Below, piece by piece: positions 1 through 6,531 of a stretch of 12,612 bases of DNA. A program made the position numbers and the translations under genes. The notes beneath the pieces were generated by a model, which was not told the origin of the DNA, made no database searches, and saw only the letters and a program-made list of their open reading frames with translations. This DNA comes from Oscillospiraceae bacterium (lineage in GTDB: Bacteria; Bacillota; Clostridia; Oscillospirales; Ruminococcaceae): NCBI GenBank assembly GCA_900757485.1, contig CAAEOA010000223.1:1-12612 (forward strand), written 5' to 3'. Within the stretch, counting starts at the first letter, position 1. Every line of letters starts with the position of its first letter.

Positions 1-245
1 CGATCATGGGCGGTGTAGATCTGGATTTATCCGACGCAGTTGTCACCCATGATATACAAGTTACCGCAACCGCAATATTGGGTGGAATTGACATTATCGT
101 ACCACGCAACGTGAAAGTGGTTATGCGCAGCGTTCCGATTTTGGGAGGATGCGACAATACTGCTGCGTCTTTACCGGTTGATGCGGATGCTCCTACCGTT
201 TACTTCGATTGCACCGCTGTTCTGGGCGGTGTGGACTTAAAATAA
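1..245 (+). CDS. LiaF-like cell-envelope stress protein, C-terminal end (5' truncated)
   Basis: Only the last 80 or so residues are visible; the frame is open from the first full codon at position 3 to the TAA at 243-245. The segment consists of repeating short beta-strand units with the motif (V/I)LGG(V/I/C)D, seen as MGGVDLDLS, AILGGIDIIVP, PILGGCDN and a terminal AVLGGVDLK. That pattern is typical of the C-terminal domain of LiaF/YvqF-type cell-wall-active antibiotic response proteins, which usually follow a membrane domain of several helices. In Bacilli, LiaF restrains a LiaRS-type envelope-stress two-component system; whether this protein does so cannot be seen. No terminator is evident before the next gene, which starts 82 bp on, so co-transcription is possible. 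The family call is fairly sure, the specific role is not. Confidence 0.75.
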   Translation, partial: IMGGVDLDLSDAVVTHDIQVTATAILGGIDIIVPRNVKVVMRSVPILGGCDNTAASLPVDADAPTVYFDCTAVLGGVDLK

Positions 246-327
246 CACTTTTTTGCCCGGAGGATGAAACGGCTTTGTTCTTCAACCGGCAACGATCTCC
301 GAAAAACAAATGTCCTGAAAGGTATGG

Positions 328-1836
328 TTGATCTCTATGCGAAAACGTATTTTGATTTTCCTGCTTGCTGCCTTGTTTGTATTAAGCGGCTGCAGCAGGC
401 AAGTCGTTTCCGTCTTGTCTGACAACGGGGAAACTGCCTCTGAAATTATTTCTCAGTCAATTTCCTCTGACGCCTCATCCGACAGTTCCGAAGCGTCTTC
501 TTACGGATCAAGCAGTTTGCCAATTTCCTCTCGGGCGGCAAAATCTACTGCATCTTCAAAAGCGTCAGCATCTGTTTCTTCGAACAGAAGTGGTATTGTC
601 GCCGCTCCGACCGTAGCCGAAGAAAAAGACACCCCGCTTCCAACTCCAGAAGTTGAAACAACAACGACTCCAGTTACGCAGGTTCAAACCACACACACCG
701 CAATTACCCAATCGTCCTATTACGGTTATGCTCGGCTCAACACCGTCGAAAAAGCACTATACAACCGATTAAACACTGCGGTACAGGCAACAACCAATCT
801 CATCAATCTGTCAGAGGGGAATTACACCCTCGGCGATGTTCAGAAGGTGCTGGCTTACTTTATCGCTGATTTTCCGCAGTATTTCTGGCTTTACAAATAT
901 GAGTTTTCCTATGTGACTTCCCATAATAAAATCACACAGTTAATTTTATTCTATACCGACGGAGAAACAATCGACAGCTATGACGAAAAAAAGATCGGCA
1001 AAGACAGCAACGGATGGACTTTGGTCGACAGAGAAAAAATTGCCGAACAGAGAAACTCCTTTAATCAACAAATTTCGGCTGTGTTAAAAACGATTCCTGC
1101 AAACGGCAGTTCCTTTGAGAAGGAAAAAAAGATCCACGATTATGTAGTAAACCGCGTCACCTATGACAATGATTTGCTGGAAGGATTAAATCAAAGCCCC
1201 AGTGATTCAAAATGGCTATGCCACTCCTCTTTTACCGCTTACGGTGCCCTGACGAAAGGAAAAGCGGTTTGCGAAGGATATGCCAAACTATTCCAATACC
1301 TATGCTATGAAACAGGGATTCCCTGCATTCCGGTGATAGGGACAAGCAACCAGCAAAATCACATGTGGAATGCAGTACAAATAGACGGGGACTGGTATCA
1401 CACAGACACTACCTGGGATGACACCAGCTACCAATCAATAAAAGGCTTGTTATTTTATCATTACTTCAACCTGACCGACAAACAAATTTCAGAAGATCAT
1501 GTCATCGGTATTGACGGAGCGTCTGACTCCATTTATCCCCCTCCCGATTGCAGCGCGACCAAATACAACTATCGTGACAATTATTACATACAAATGAATG
1601 AAAAAGGTCAGCTTTCAGAAAACGCACAGCAACTCCTTTTGGCTTGTGTTTCCGCCCGAGAAAGTTATTTGACCATCTGGTTAAACGGCACAATCTCCGA
1701 TTTATCCGGAAAGTTAAATAATGCAAAAAAAGATTTAAACCAACTATTGACACAATCCGAAAGCAAAGCCTCGCTTTCTCAAATTCAAATTTCCGGCGAC
1801 GGGCAATACAGTTTTATCCGCGTAATTTACAAATAA
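328..1836 (+). CDS. Lipoprotein with transglutaminase-like domain
   Basis: This is an exported, lipid-anchored protein of about 500 residues. The N-terminus has basic residues (MRKR), a hydrophobic stretch and the lipobox LSGC with lipidated Cys22. Residues 23-115 form a Ser/Thr-rich, low-complexity linker. The rest resembles the transglutaminase-like superfamily, with Cys315 (GKAVCEGYAKL), His345 (NHMWNAV) and Asp360 (HTDTTWDD) spaced as a papain-like triad. Such bacterial domains are usually proteases, peptidases or amidases rather than true cross-linkers; the substrate is unknown. Start choice is open. TTG at 328 lies 5 nt after GAAAGG, while ATG at 337 gives a shorter, more typical signal peptide but lies 14 nt from that site. 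Residue numbers here count from 328. A strong hairpin terminator follows the stop. A second lipoprotein of the same design lies at 4239. Confidence 0.88.
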   Translation: MISMRKRILIFLLAALFVLSGCSRQVVSVLSDNGETASEIISQSISSDASSDSSEASSYGSSSLPISSRAAKSTASSKASASVSSNRSGIVAAPTVAEEKDTPLPTPEVETTTTPVTQVQTTHTAITQSSYYGYARLNTVEKALYNRLNTAVQATTNLINLSEGNYTLGDVQKVLAYFIADFPQYFWLYKYEFSYVTSHNKITQLILFYTDGETIDSYDEKKIGKDSNGWTLVDREKIAEQRNSFNQQISAVLKTIPANGSSFEKEKKIHDYVVNRVTYDNDLLEGLNQSPSDSKWLCHSSFTAYGALTKGKAVCEGYAKLFQYLCYETGIPCIPVIGTSNQQNHMWNAVQIDGDWYHTDTTWDDTSYQSIKGLLFYHYFNLTDKQISEDHVIGIDGASDSIYPPPDCSATKYNYRDNYYIQMNEKGQLSENAQQLLLACVSARESYLTIWLNGTISDLSGKLNNAKKDLNQLLTQSESKASLSQIQISGDGQYSFIRVIYK

Positions 1837-1862
1837 GTGATTATCAGCGAAGCAAGGAGAAT

Positions 1863-1881
1863 TTGCGTTTGTCCTTCGAGA
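1863..1881 (-). repeat. 19-nt inverted copy of a word from the 3653-3884 element
   Basis: TTGCGTTTGTCCTTCGAGA is the exact reverse complement of 3679-3697. The shorter word AGCAAGG at 1851-1857 also matches the reverse complement of 3712-3718, with a smaller gap than in the other copy. This looks like a partial or internally deleted member of the same family, placed between the lipoprotein stop and its terminator. Confidence 0.5.
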
Positions 1882-1919
1882 AAACATCCCGAACAGTTTA
1901 TTGCTGTTCGGGATGTTTT
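1881..1919 (+). terminator. Intrinsic terminator, 16-bp perfect stem, convergent genes
   Basis: The arms 1881-1896 and 1904-1919 are perfectly complementary (AAAACATCCCGAACAG and its reverse complement) around a 7-nt loop. The AAAA/TTTT ends let it act as a terminator in both directions. It lies 45 bp after the transglutaminase-like lipoprotein gene. It also contains the last codons and stop of the minus-strand gene that ends at 1898. Confidence 0.85.
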
Positions 1920-2047
1920 GGTTCATAAGCGATTAATACAATATTCTGATTCGTTTTACCGGTCAAATCGTTTTCCAACTCGATGATTTTCTTCAGACAT
2001 TCTGCGGACATGTTTGCCACTGTGTATTTTTCTTCCACTTTAATCAT
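1898..2047 (-). CDS. Small protein, 49 residues, unknown function
   Basis: This reading frame of 49 codons runs from ATG at 2047 to TAA at 1898. It is supported by a good ribosome site, AGGAG, seven bases ahead of the ATG on the minus strand. The predicted protein is soluble and charged. It starts MIKVEEKYTVANMS, has a helical middle (AECLKKIIELENDL) and a hydrophobic stretch NIVLIAYEP, and ends KHPEQQ. I see no signal peptide or membrane segment. The helix followed by a short strand resembles small conserved clostridial proteins I recall only vaguely, so no function is assigned. The gene faces the lipoprotein gene tail to tail, and its last codons lie inside the shared terminator hairpin. 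It is divergent from the operon at 2293 and could share control with it. Confidence 0.7.
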   Translation of the reverse strand: MIKVEEKYTVANMSAECLKKIIELENDLTGKTNQNIVLIAYEPKHPEQQ

Positions 2048-2119
2048 TCCTTTCTCCTATTAGTATCAACGGGATTTCCGTGCAATATTCGCTTTGTGTG
2101 AAAGAAGTTTATTCCTTGC

Positions 2120-2148
2120 TTGACAAATGCAGACTACTGTGATAGTAT
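2120..2148 (+). promoter_or_regulatory. Sigma-A promoter for the 2293-3642 operon
   Basis: A -35 box TTGACA (2120-2125, full consensus) is separated by exactly 17 bp from a -10 box TAGTAT (2143-2148). Transcription should start near 2155, leaving a leader of about 135 nt before the lipoprotein gene. The -10 box overlaps the first of two operator-like dyads. Confidence 0.8.
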
Positions 2149-2170
2149 ATTTATATACTACTGCAATAGT
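2133..2170 (+). promoter_or_regulatory. Two tandem operator-like dyads
   Basis: Two near-identical 14-bp elements, ACTACTGTGATAGT (2133-2146) and ACTACTGCAATAGT (2157-2170), lie 24 bp apart start to start. Each has ACTA...TAGT arms. Between them is a perfect 8+8 palindrome, TAGTATAT-TT-ATATACTA (2143-2160). One copy covers the -10 box and the other lies just past the start point, which is a repressor layout. Tandem dyads at such spacing are used by BlaI/MecI-type repressors, but the exact sequence is not the classical TACA/TGTA operator, so the regulator is inferred. No such repressor gene lies in the window. Confidence 0.6.
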
Positions 2171-2292
2171 CTACACTTGTTCTTTCTATATATGGTATGA
2201 ACCTTTTACATTCAGCCGATGAAAAAATAGTTTCGGATTCATAAAAATAACGGACATCTGCCAAGGAAGCTAGTGAAGGGAGTATGAACGAT

Positions 2293-2682
2293 ATGAAAAG
2301 ATCATGTTTAACCATCCTGTCGGCAATTCTGCTTTGTCTTAGCTCATGCTCAAAAAACGGTACAAACATTGACAAGGAAATAGCGGTTTATTACGGTGTT
2401 TCCAGCTATGCGATGTTTGAGGCAGAACAACAAGACATCAATTTCATTTTAAATCAATATCGATCTTTGACTTTTACTCAAACAAAGCAGCCGTTTTCTT
2501 TTTCTACGGCATTTCATGTTGTAATTAATCAGGGAGAAGAAACACTTGCCCGTTTCTTTGTAGATGAAAACAACATTTTCTGGATAAATGACAGCTATTA
2601 TCAAGTACAGACCGGCTCTTTTGACTATCAGTTTTTAAAAAAACTATATGAAAACAGCTATCAGAAAGCAATGAAAGGATGA
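2293..2682 (+). CDS. Small lipoprotein, unknown function
   Basis: This is a lipid-anchored protein of 129 residues. It starts MKRSCLTILSAILL and has the lipobox LSSC with Cys19. The mature part is about 110 residues, rich in aromatic residues, Gln and Asn, with no motif I recognise. ATG at 2293 is preferred: GGGAG at 2278-2282 is 10 nt upstream of it, whereas an in-frame ATG at 2284 is only 1 nt from that site. The stop is 6 bp from the start of the downstream membrane protein gene, so the two are almost certainly co-transcribed and may form a membrane-associated pair. The gene lies behind a strong promoter with operator-like dyads, so it is probably inducible. Function is unknown. Confidence 0.82.
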   Translation: MKRSCLTILSAILLCLSSCSKNGTNIDKEIAVYYGVSSYAMFEAEQQDINFILNQYRSLTFTQTKQPFSFSTAFHVVINQGEETLARFFVDENNIFWINDSYYQVQTGSFDYQFLKKLYENSYQKAMKG

Positions 2683-2688
2683 GTTAAG

Positions 2689-3642
2689 ATGAACACTTAC
2701 AAAAGATACTGTCTGCTTACACTGATTACCACGGTACTGATTTCGTTCTACCCGTTATATATGGGAGTTCGGGTAATCTATGATTATCTTCGTTTCGGAG
2801 CGGTAGACGCGACAAATTATCCGAAATACATTATTCCTTACACACCGATTTGCATTGCGCTGATTATCTCTGCGGCTCTTCTGCCGTTTATCCTAAAACG
2901 GTGCGGAAAATACAGTACTCTTTTGCTGTCTGCAGCGGCTATCGTCTGTTTTTTTATCTTAGAATTGCTTTTTGAGAATATGATTATTGTCAACGAAGAG
3001 GAGCTCGTTACCTTTCGGGATTGGCAGATGTTTTCCTGCGCAGTAACCCCCGAGACAATACAAGCTGGCGGCGATATTCTAGCAGGCGAATACAGTCCCG
3101 CTTTTAAATTTCATTTCTACATGATCTCGATTGTTTTAATTCTTGCCATACTCAACTGCATGGTAGGATTCGCTTTTATGCTCAAGCAAAAGGACAATAC
3201 CCGAAAAGTGCCGCTGATTATTCAGGCAATCGCCGCTACCATTTTTGCCGGACTTTGCATTTTTGCTTGCTTCACCGCCTTCTTCCGCACCGGAACAATT
3301 ATTGTGTCGGCTGTTTCCGCCTTTTTGATGAGTCTCTTTTTCGTTCTGTTCGGTATGACCACCGGCATCTATATCGGCTCGTTCTTTTATCGCAGGAAAA
3401 GATTTCTTTCTGTCGTGCTGCCCTCTGTTATCGCTTCTGTCACCACCTTACTGATGTATATCGGAGAATTGATATTGCTGGATGGAAAGCTCTATGGGAT
3501 GGGCAGAGGAGCCTTGTTTTCTCCGCTTTCTCCCCTTCCGTTCGCCATAATTGATTTACTGGTTATTCTTTTGTCTGGCATTTTTGTCTGTGTAATCCTG
3601 CTCTTGATAAACCGTTTTGCCAAGCAAAATTCTCAGTCATAA
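2689..3642 (+). CDS. Polytopic membrane protein (about 8 helices), unknown function
   Basis: This integral membrane protein has 317 residues. Hydrophobic segments that could be helices lie at about 8-30, 47-68, 75-97, 144-167, 177-197, 204-228, 240-263 and 286-308. A polar segment of some 45 residues lies between helices 3 and 4, and short basic loops (RRKR near 235) suggest the cytoplasmic side. No Walker motif, metal-binding HExxH or transporter signature was seen. The ATG follows the upstream lipoprotein gene by 6 bp, and AAAGGA near the end of that gene could serve as the ribosome site. The pairing with a lipoprotein suggests a permease-like or sensory role at the membrane, but this is inference only. 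It might be an orphan ABC-type permease or a resistance factor. Confidence 0.8.
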   Translation: MNTYKRYCLLTLITTVLISFYPLYMGVRVIYDYLRFGAVDATNYPKYIIPYTPICIALIISAALLPFILKRCGKYSTLLLSAAAIVCFFILELLFENMIIVNEEELVTFRDWQMFSCAVTPETIQAGGDILAGEYSPAFKFHFYMISIVLILAILNCMVGFAFMLKQKDNTRKVPLIIQAIAATIFAGLCIFACFTAFFRTGTIIVSAVSAFLMSLFFVLFGMTTGIYIGSFFYRRKRFLSVVLPSVIASVTTLLMYIGELILLDGKLYGMGRGALFSPLSPLPFAIIDLLVILLSGIFVCVILLLINRFAKQNSQS

Positions 3643-3652
3643 GTCTACAGTT

Positions 3653-3884
3653 GAGCGTGTCGATAAAGTCGACAACGCTCTCGAAGGACAAACGCAATCG
3701 CTGCGGTAAAACCTTGCTCTGCGTTTTTCCCCCGATTCCCCCTTTTCAGCAAAAATCAGCTCCGCAAGCGGCTTTGCCGTTGCTCACCGCTGATTTTCTT
3801 TCAAAGTGTCACTACGGCGGCGCATGTCCGCCTGCGTGACGTGATTTATAAAAAACTATAACTTATAGCTTTTCGACAGACTGA
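3653..3884. repeat. Hairpin-rich repeat-like intergenic element
   Basis: This stretch is richer in GC than its neighbours and contains three consecutive inverted repeats. They are GAGCGTGTCGA/TCGACAACGCTC (3653-3680, one bulge), AAAATCAGC/GCTGATTTT (3752-3797, with further pairing inside) and GTCAC/GTGAC around GGCGG/CCGCC (3808-3840). A 19-nt word, TCTCGAAGGACAAACGCAA (3679-3697), recurs in inverse orientation at 1863-1881. The right end, TTTTCGACAGACTGA (3870-3884), recurs with one change at 6508-6522. The pattern suggests a dispersed non-autonomous element of REP or MITE type. A 62-codon open frame across it is judged fortuitous. The outer boundaries are approximate. Confidence 0.5.
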
Positions 3885-3922
3885 ACTGTCAATTCAAACA
3901 AATTTGAATTGACAGTTTTTTT
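3884..3922 (+). terminator. Intrinsic terminator for the lipoprotein/membrane protein operon
   Basis: The perfect 15-bp arms AACTGTCAATTCAAA (3884-3898) and its complement (3903-3917) enclose a CAAA loop. The 3' arm runs into seven T residues (3916-3922). It lies 242 bp after the membrane protein stop, beyond the repeat-like element, and separates that operon from the pilus-like operon. Confidence 0.88.
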
Positions 3923-3953
3923 ATACGGAAAACAGAATGATCGTTTCCTTTTA

Positions 3954-3982
3954 TGGACTTTAAACGCAACCTGTGTTATAAT
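3954..3982 (+). promoter_or_regulatory. Candidate promoter for the pilus-like operon
   Basis: A perfect -10 box TATAAT (3977-3982) stands 17 bp downstream of TGGACT (3954-3959), which matches the -35 consensus in part. A start near 3989 would give a leader of about 250 nt through the structured region before the GTG at 4239. No other good promoter was seen between the terminator at 3922 and 4239. Confidence 0.55.
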
Positions 3983-4198
3983 AACCTCAAAAGCACGTTG
4001 CGCTTTTGATTTTTTCATTCATTTCAATTTGGGTGGGCTTTGCACGGTTTCGGCTGTGCCGAAATGCCGCCGATGATATATGGCGGCAAGGGCGAAGCAA
4101 AACGCCGTCCGCCGATAAGCGACGGCGTTAATAACCTCAAAAGCACTCTGTGCACCGCATGAACTGGGGCTGAACGGTGCATCGCGCCGTTAATAACC
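3979..4198 (+). other. Structured leader region with hairpin array and TAATAACC repeats
   Basis: The 18-nt word TAATAACCTCAAAAGCAC occurs exactly twice, at 3979-3996 and 4129-4146, and its first 8 nt recur at 4191-4198. Between and beside the copies lie inverted repeats. They are CAAAAGC/GCTTTTG followed by six T (3988-4015), TTTCGGC/GCCGAAA (4048-4064), TGCCGCC/GGCGGCA (4065-4088), AACGCCGTC/GACGGCGTT (4101-4129) and TGCACCG/CGGTGCA (4151-4181). No credible coding frame was found on either strand. It could be a structured mRNA leader, a small RNA or a remnant repeat. It does not match the c-di-GMP-I riboswitch core as I remember it. Confidence 0.45.
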
Positions 4199-4238
4199 AT
4201 TAGTATACTGAAAAACAAGTCCGGAAAGGAGCGGAAGT

Positions 4239-5396
4239 GTGAGCAAAAACAACAGAATCACTAAGTGGGCTTTGATTACTGCAACGGCTGTTTTTGCATC
4301 CGTTTCCCTATCCGCATGTAAGAACACCGATGTCCACTCCTCCTCTTTATCCGGCAGCAGTATCATTCAAAGCAACAATGAAACATCTTCCGGATTGCTT
4401 TCCTCGGAAAAAGATCAAATTTCCGACATCCCGGACAGCAGTTGGCAAGAGCCTTCCTATTCCGATTTGGTAACTTCCTCTCCACCGCCGGCAGTGAGTT
4501 CCGAAAAGCATGTTTCCTCCTCCCAAACAAGCAGCCACAATGCCTCCTCTTCCTCCTCTGCGCAAAGCAAGCCCGCCGGATACACCGGAAAAATAACCGT
4601 CAAAACCACGCAGGCTCCCGGCACGACGGTTTACGGCGAAAACGGCGTTACCATTGATGCCAGCAACGCATCCCAAGGTTATGTCATGATCAAATGCGTC
4701 GGCGCATCCAAACGAGTCAAAGTGCAAATTTATACGGATTCCTCGGTGACTAATACCGATGATCTGAATATAAAAGGGGAATATGAGGCTTTTCCGCTCA
4801 CAATGGGGAACGGAACCTATCATGTCTGGGTCGGCGAAAATATCAGCGGCACCAAATACGAAACTCTTTGCAACGCCTCTTTTTCGGTCACGCTGCAAAA
4901 TGAACAATCTCCTTTTTTATATCCGAATCACCGTATACGGTTTGATGCAGCCAGTACAACCGTTAAAAAATCTTATGATCTCTGCGCCGGCACTAAAAAC
5001 GAGTTGGATAAAGTACAAGCGATTTATTCCTTTATTACAAAGAATATTACATATGACACCGCAAAAGCAGCTACCGTGACGTCCACTTATATCCCGGATT
5101 CAGATGCAGTACTGAAAGCAAAAAAAGGCATCTGCTACGACTATGCCGTTATGATGGCCGTTATGCTGCGGGCTCAGAACATTCCGACCAAGCTGATCAT
5201 CGGCAACGTTGCACCCAATAATCTAAGGCATGCCTGGAACATGGTCTATCTCAAACAAACCGGATGGATTGCATTAGGGGTTTACTTTGAAAACGGAAAA
5301 TGGAAACGAATGGATCCTACCTTTGCCGCCGCCGGCGAAAGTATGGAAAAGTTTATCGGAAACGGAACAAATTACACACAATTATGGGAATATTAA
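4239..5396 (+). CDS. Transglutaminase-like lipoprotein heading the pilus-like operon
   Basis: This lipid-anchored surface protein has 385 residues. The GTG start at 4239 lies 8 nt after GGAAAGGA. The signal peptide (hydrophobic residues 10-24) ends in the lipobox LSAC with Cys27. Residues 28-110 form a long Ser-rich linker and 115-220 may form a beta-rich domain. The C-terminal transglutaminase-like domain shows Cys299 (KGICYDYAVM), His331 (LRHAWNMV) and Asp359 (KRMDPTF), a complete triad. The stop lies only 16 bp before the PilC-like gene, whose ribosome site follows directly, so it belongs to that operon. An enzyme of this fold beside pilus genes might trim or modify cell-wall or surface proteins to let the machine pass. 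That role is inference; a true protein cross-linking activity is possible but not shown. Confidence 0.87.
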   Translation: MSKNNRITKWALITATAVFASVSLSACKNTDVHSSSLSGSSIIQSNNETSSGLLSSEKDQISDIPDSSWQEPSYSDLVTSSPPPAVSSEKHVSSSQTSSHNASSSSSAQSKPAGYTGKITVKTTQAPGTTVYGENGVTIDASNASQGYVMIKCVGASKRVKVQIYTDSSVTNTDDLNIKGEYEAFPLTMGNGTYHVWVGENISGTKYETLCNASFSVTLQNEQSPFLYPNHRIRFDAASTTVKKSYDLCAGTKNELDKVQAIYSFITKNITYDTAKAATVTSTYIPDSDAVLKAKKGICYDYAVMMAVMLRAQNIPTKLIIGNVAPNNLRHAWNMVYLKQTGWIALGVYFENGKWKRMDPTFAAAGESMEKFIGNGTNYTQLWEY

Positions 5397-5412
5397 CAGG
5401 AGGCTTTCGCTT

Positions 5413-6474
5413 ATGAAGGTTGGTAAAGACAGAAAATCATCTGTTCTTCCGGCGGATGAAACATCAATGTTCTGCACACAAATCGCCTTAGTGCTAAAAT
5501 CCGGCATCTCACTGGCTGACGGCACGGAGGCTATTTACAGCAGTTGTGAAAATGGCCCGGGAAAGAAATATTTCGAGGAAATAAGCACTGCGGTCACTCA
5601 AACCGGCTCGCTTTACGAGGCGGTAAAACAGGTCGGCATCTTTCCGTCTTATATGGTCGAAATGACCGGAATCGGTGAGCGCGCGGGAAAACTGGATGAC
5701 GTAATGGAAGCGCTGGGGCTTTACTATGAACGAGAACACAATATCAAAAAATCGATTAAAAATGCTGTGCTTTATCCCGCGGTGCTTTTAATGATGCTGG
5801 CAATTGTAATTGCTGTCCTTGTCATCGGGGTTCTTCCCATCTTCTCCAACGTTTTTGAATCACTGGGTATTCAGCCGGACAGCAGCGCCGGTATCATGAT
5901 GCAAGCGGCAAAAATTACCGCCGTGATCGCATTGATATTGATTACAGCGTTTCTTGTCATTTCGGGCATTCTGACACTGCTGTTCCGTTTCGGCAGAAAA
6001 AAGGAACAGCTGACACAGCTCTTTTCCCGTTTTCCGGCAATTCGGCACATCAACCGTTTGATTGCTTCGGCACGGTTTGCCTCTCTGATGTCAATGATGT
6101 TGTCAAGCGGATATAACTTAGACGAAGCAATGCAGCTTGTCCCCTCCGTATTACCGGATAATGCCGCGCGGCAAAAGGCTGTAAATTGCCGCAATTTGAT
6201 GACAGACGGCATTTCTTTTCCGGAAGCAATCCTGCGTACCGGATTGTTTTCTCCGCTTTACAGTCAAATGATAAAGGTAGGATTTCAAACAGGGCAGACC
6301 GACACTGTCATGCAAAAGCTTGCCGCTGTTTATGAAGAGGAAGTTGACGATTCCATCAGCAAAACGGTGTCCTTGCTGGAGCCGATTATGGTGGCTGTTC
6401 TGGCAATTATTGTCGGCATCGTTTTATTATCGGTGATGCTGCCGTTAGTCAGCATTATGTCCTCAATCGGATAA
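5413..6474 (+). CDS. pilC: PilC/GspF-type inner-membrane platform protein
   Basis: This is the polytopic core that couples the cytoplasmic ATPase to pilin assembly in type IV pili and type II secretion. It has 353 residues, close to the family norm of 350-410. There are two T2SSF domains: about 16-140 (ALVLKSGISLADG, EMTGIGERAGKLDDVM) and about 215-345 (ASLMSMMLSSGYNLDEAM, MIKVGFQTGQTDTVM). Helices lie near 118-142, 168-192 and 323-350. The ATG at 5413 has AGGAGG 9 nt upstream, which decides against longer in-frame starts inside the preceding gene. It is cotranscribed with the lipoprotein gene before it and the pilin-like genes after it. A perfect 17-bp tandem duplication covers its stop codon. 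The family call is very sure; whether it serves pili or secretion is open. Confidence 0.93.
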   Translation: MKVGKDRKSSVLPADETSMFCTQIALVLKSGISLADGTEAIYSSCENGPGKKYFEEISTAVTQTGSLYEAVKQVGIFPSYMVEMTGIGERAGKLDDVMEALGLYYEREHNIKKSIKNAVLYPAVLLMMLAIVIAVLVIGVLPIFSNVFESLGIQPDSSAGIMMQAAKITAVIALILITAFLVISGILTLLFRFGRKKEQLTQLFSRFPAIRHINRLIASARFASLMSMMLSSGYNLDEAMQLVPSVLPDNAARQKAVNCRNLMTDGISFPEAILRTGLFSPLYSQMIKVGFQTGQTDTVMQKLAAVYEEEVDDSISKTVSLLEPIMVAVLAIIVGIVLLSVMLPLVSIMSSIG

Positions 6475-6496
6475 GATAATCAATCGGATAAGATAA
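6463..6496 (+). repeat. Perfect 17-bp tandem duplication across the pilC stop
   Basis: TCAATCGGATAAGATAA occurs at 6463-6479 and again directly at 6480-6496. The first copy encodes the last residues of the PilC-like protein and its TAA stop (6472-6474). The second copy lies in the intergenic gap. Confidence 0.85.
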
Positions 6497-6531
6497 AGAT
6501 ATGAGTTTTTTCGACATACTGAGGTTATGAG

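Noticed and set aside
245..327. Terminator between the LiaF-like gene and the first lipoprotein gene
   Set aside because: The T-rich stretch at 247-254 has no stable stem before it; pairing around CGGC/GCCG is too weak.
3651..3839. 62-codon open frame within the intergenic repeat-like element
   Set aside because: It coincides almost exactly with a hairpin-rich repeat, has no convincing ribosome site, and its Pro/Cys-rich composition is unlike a real protein.
1863..4198. CRISPR array or phage attachment site among the repeated words
   Set aside because: The repeats are two or three copies with irregular spacing, without spacers of uniform length, cas genes, integrase or a tRNA gene.
4024..4218. 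64-codon minus-strand frame in the hairpin array
   Set aside because: It follows from the GC-rich inverted repeats, lacks a ribosome site, and its residues reflect the hairpin arms.
4024..4238. c-di-GMP or other known riboswitch ahead of the pilus-like operon
   Set aside because: c-di-GMP control would be attractive, but the conserved core sequence of that class as I remember it is not there, and no other riboswitch core was recognised.
4347..4907. 186-codon minus-strand frame opposite the lipoprotein gene
   Set aside because: It lies fully antisense to a well-supported gene with signal peptide and catalytic triad, and has a repetitive Gly-rich composition arising from the Ser-rich linker.
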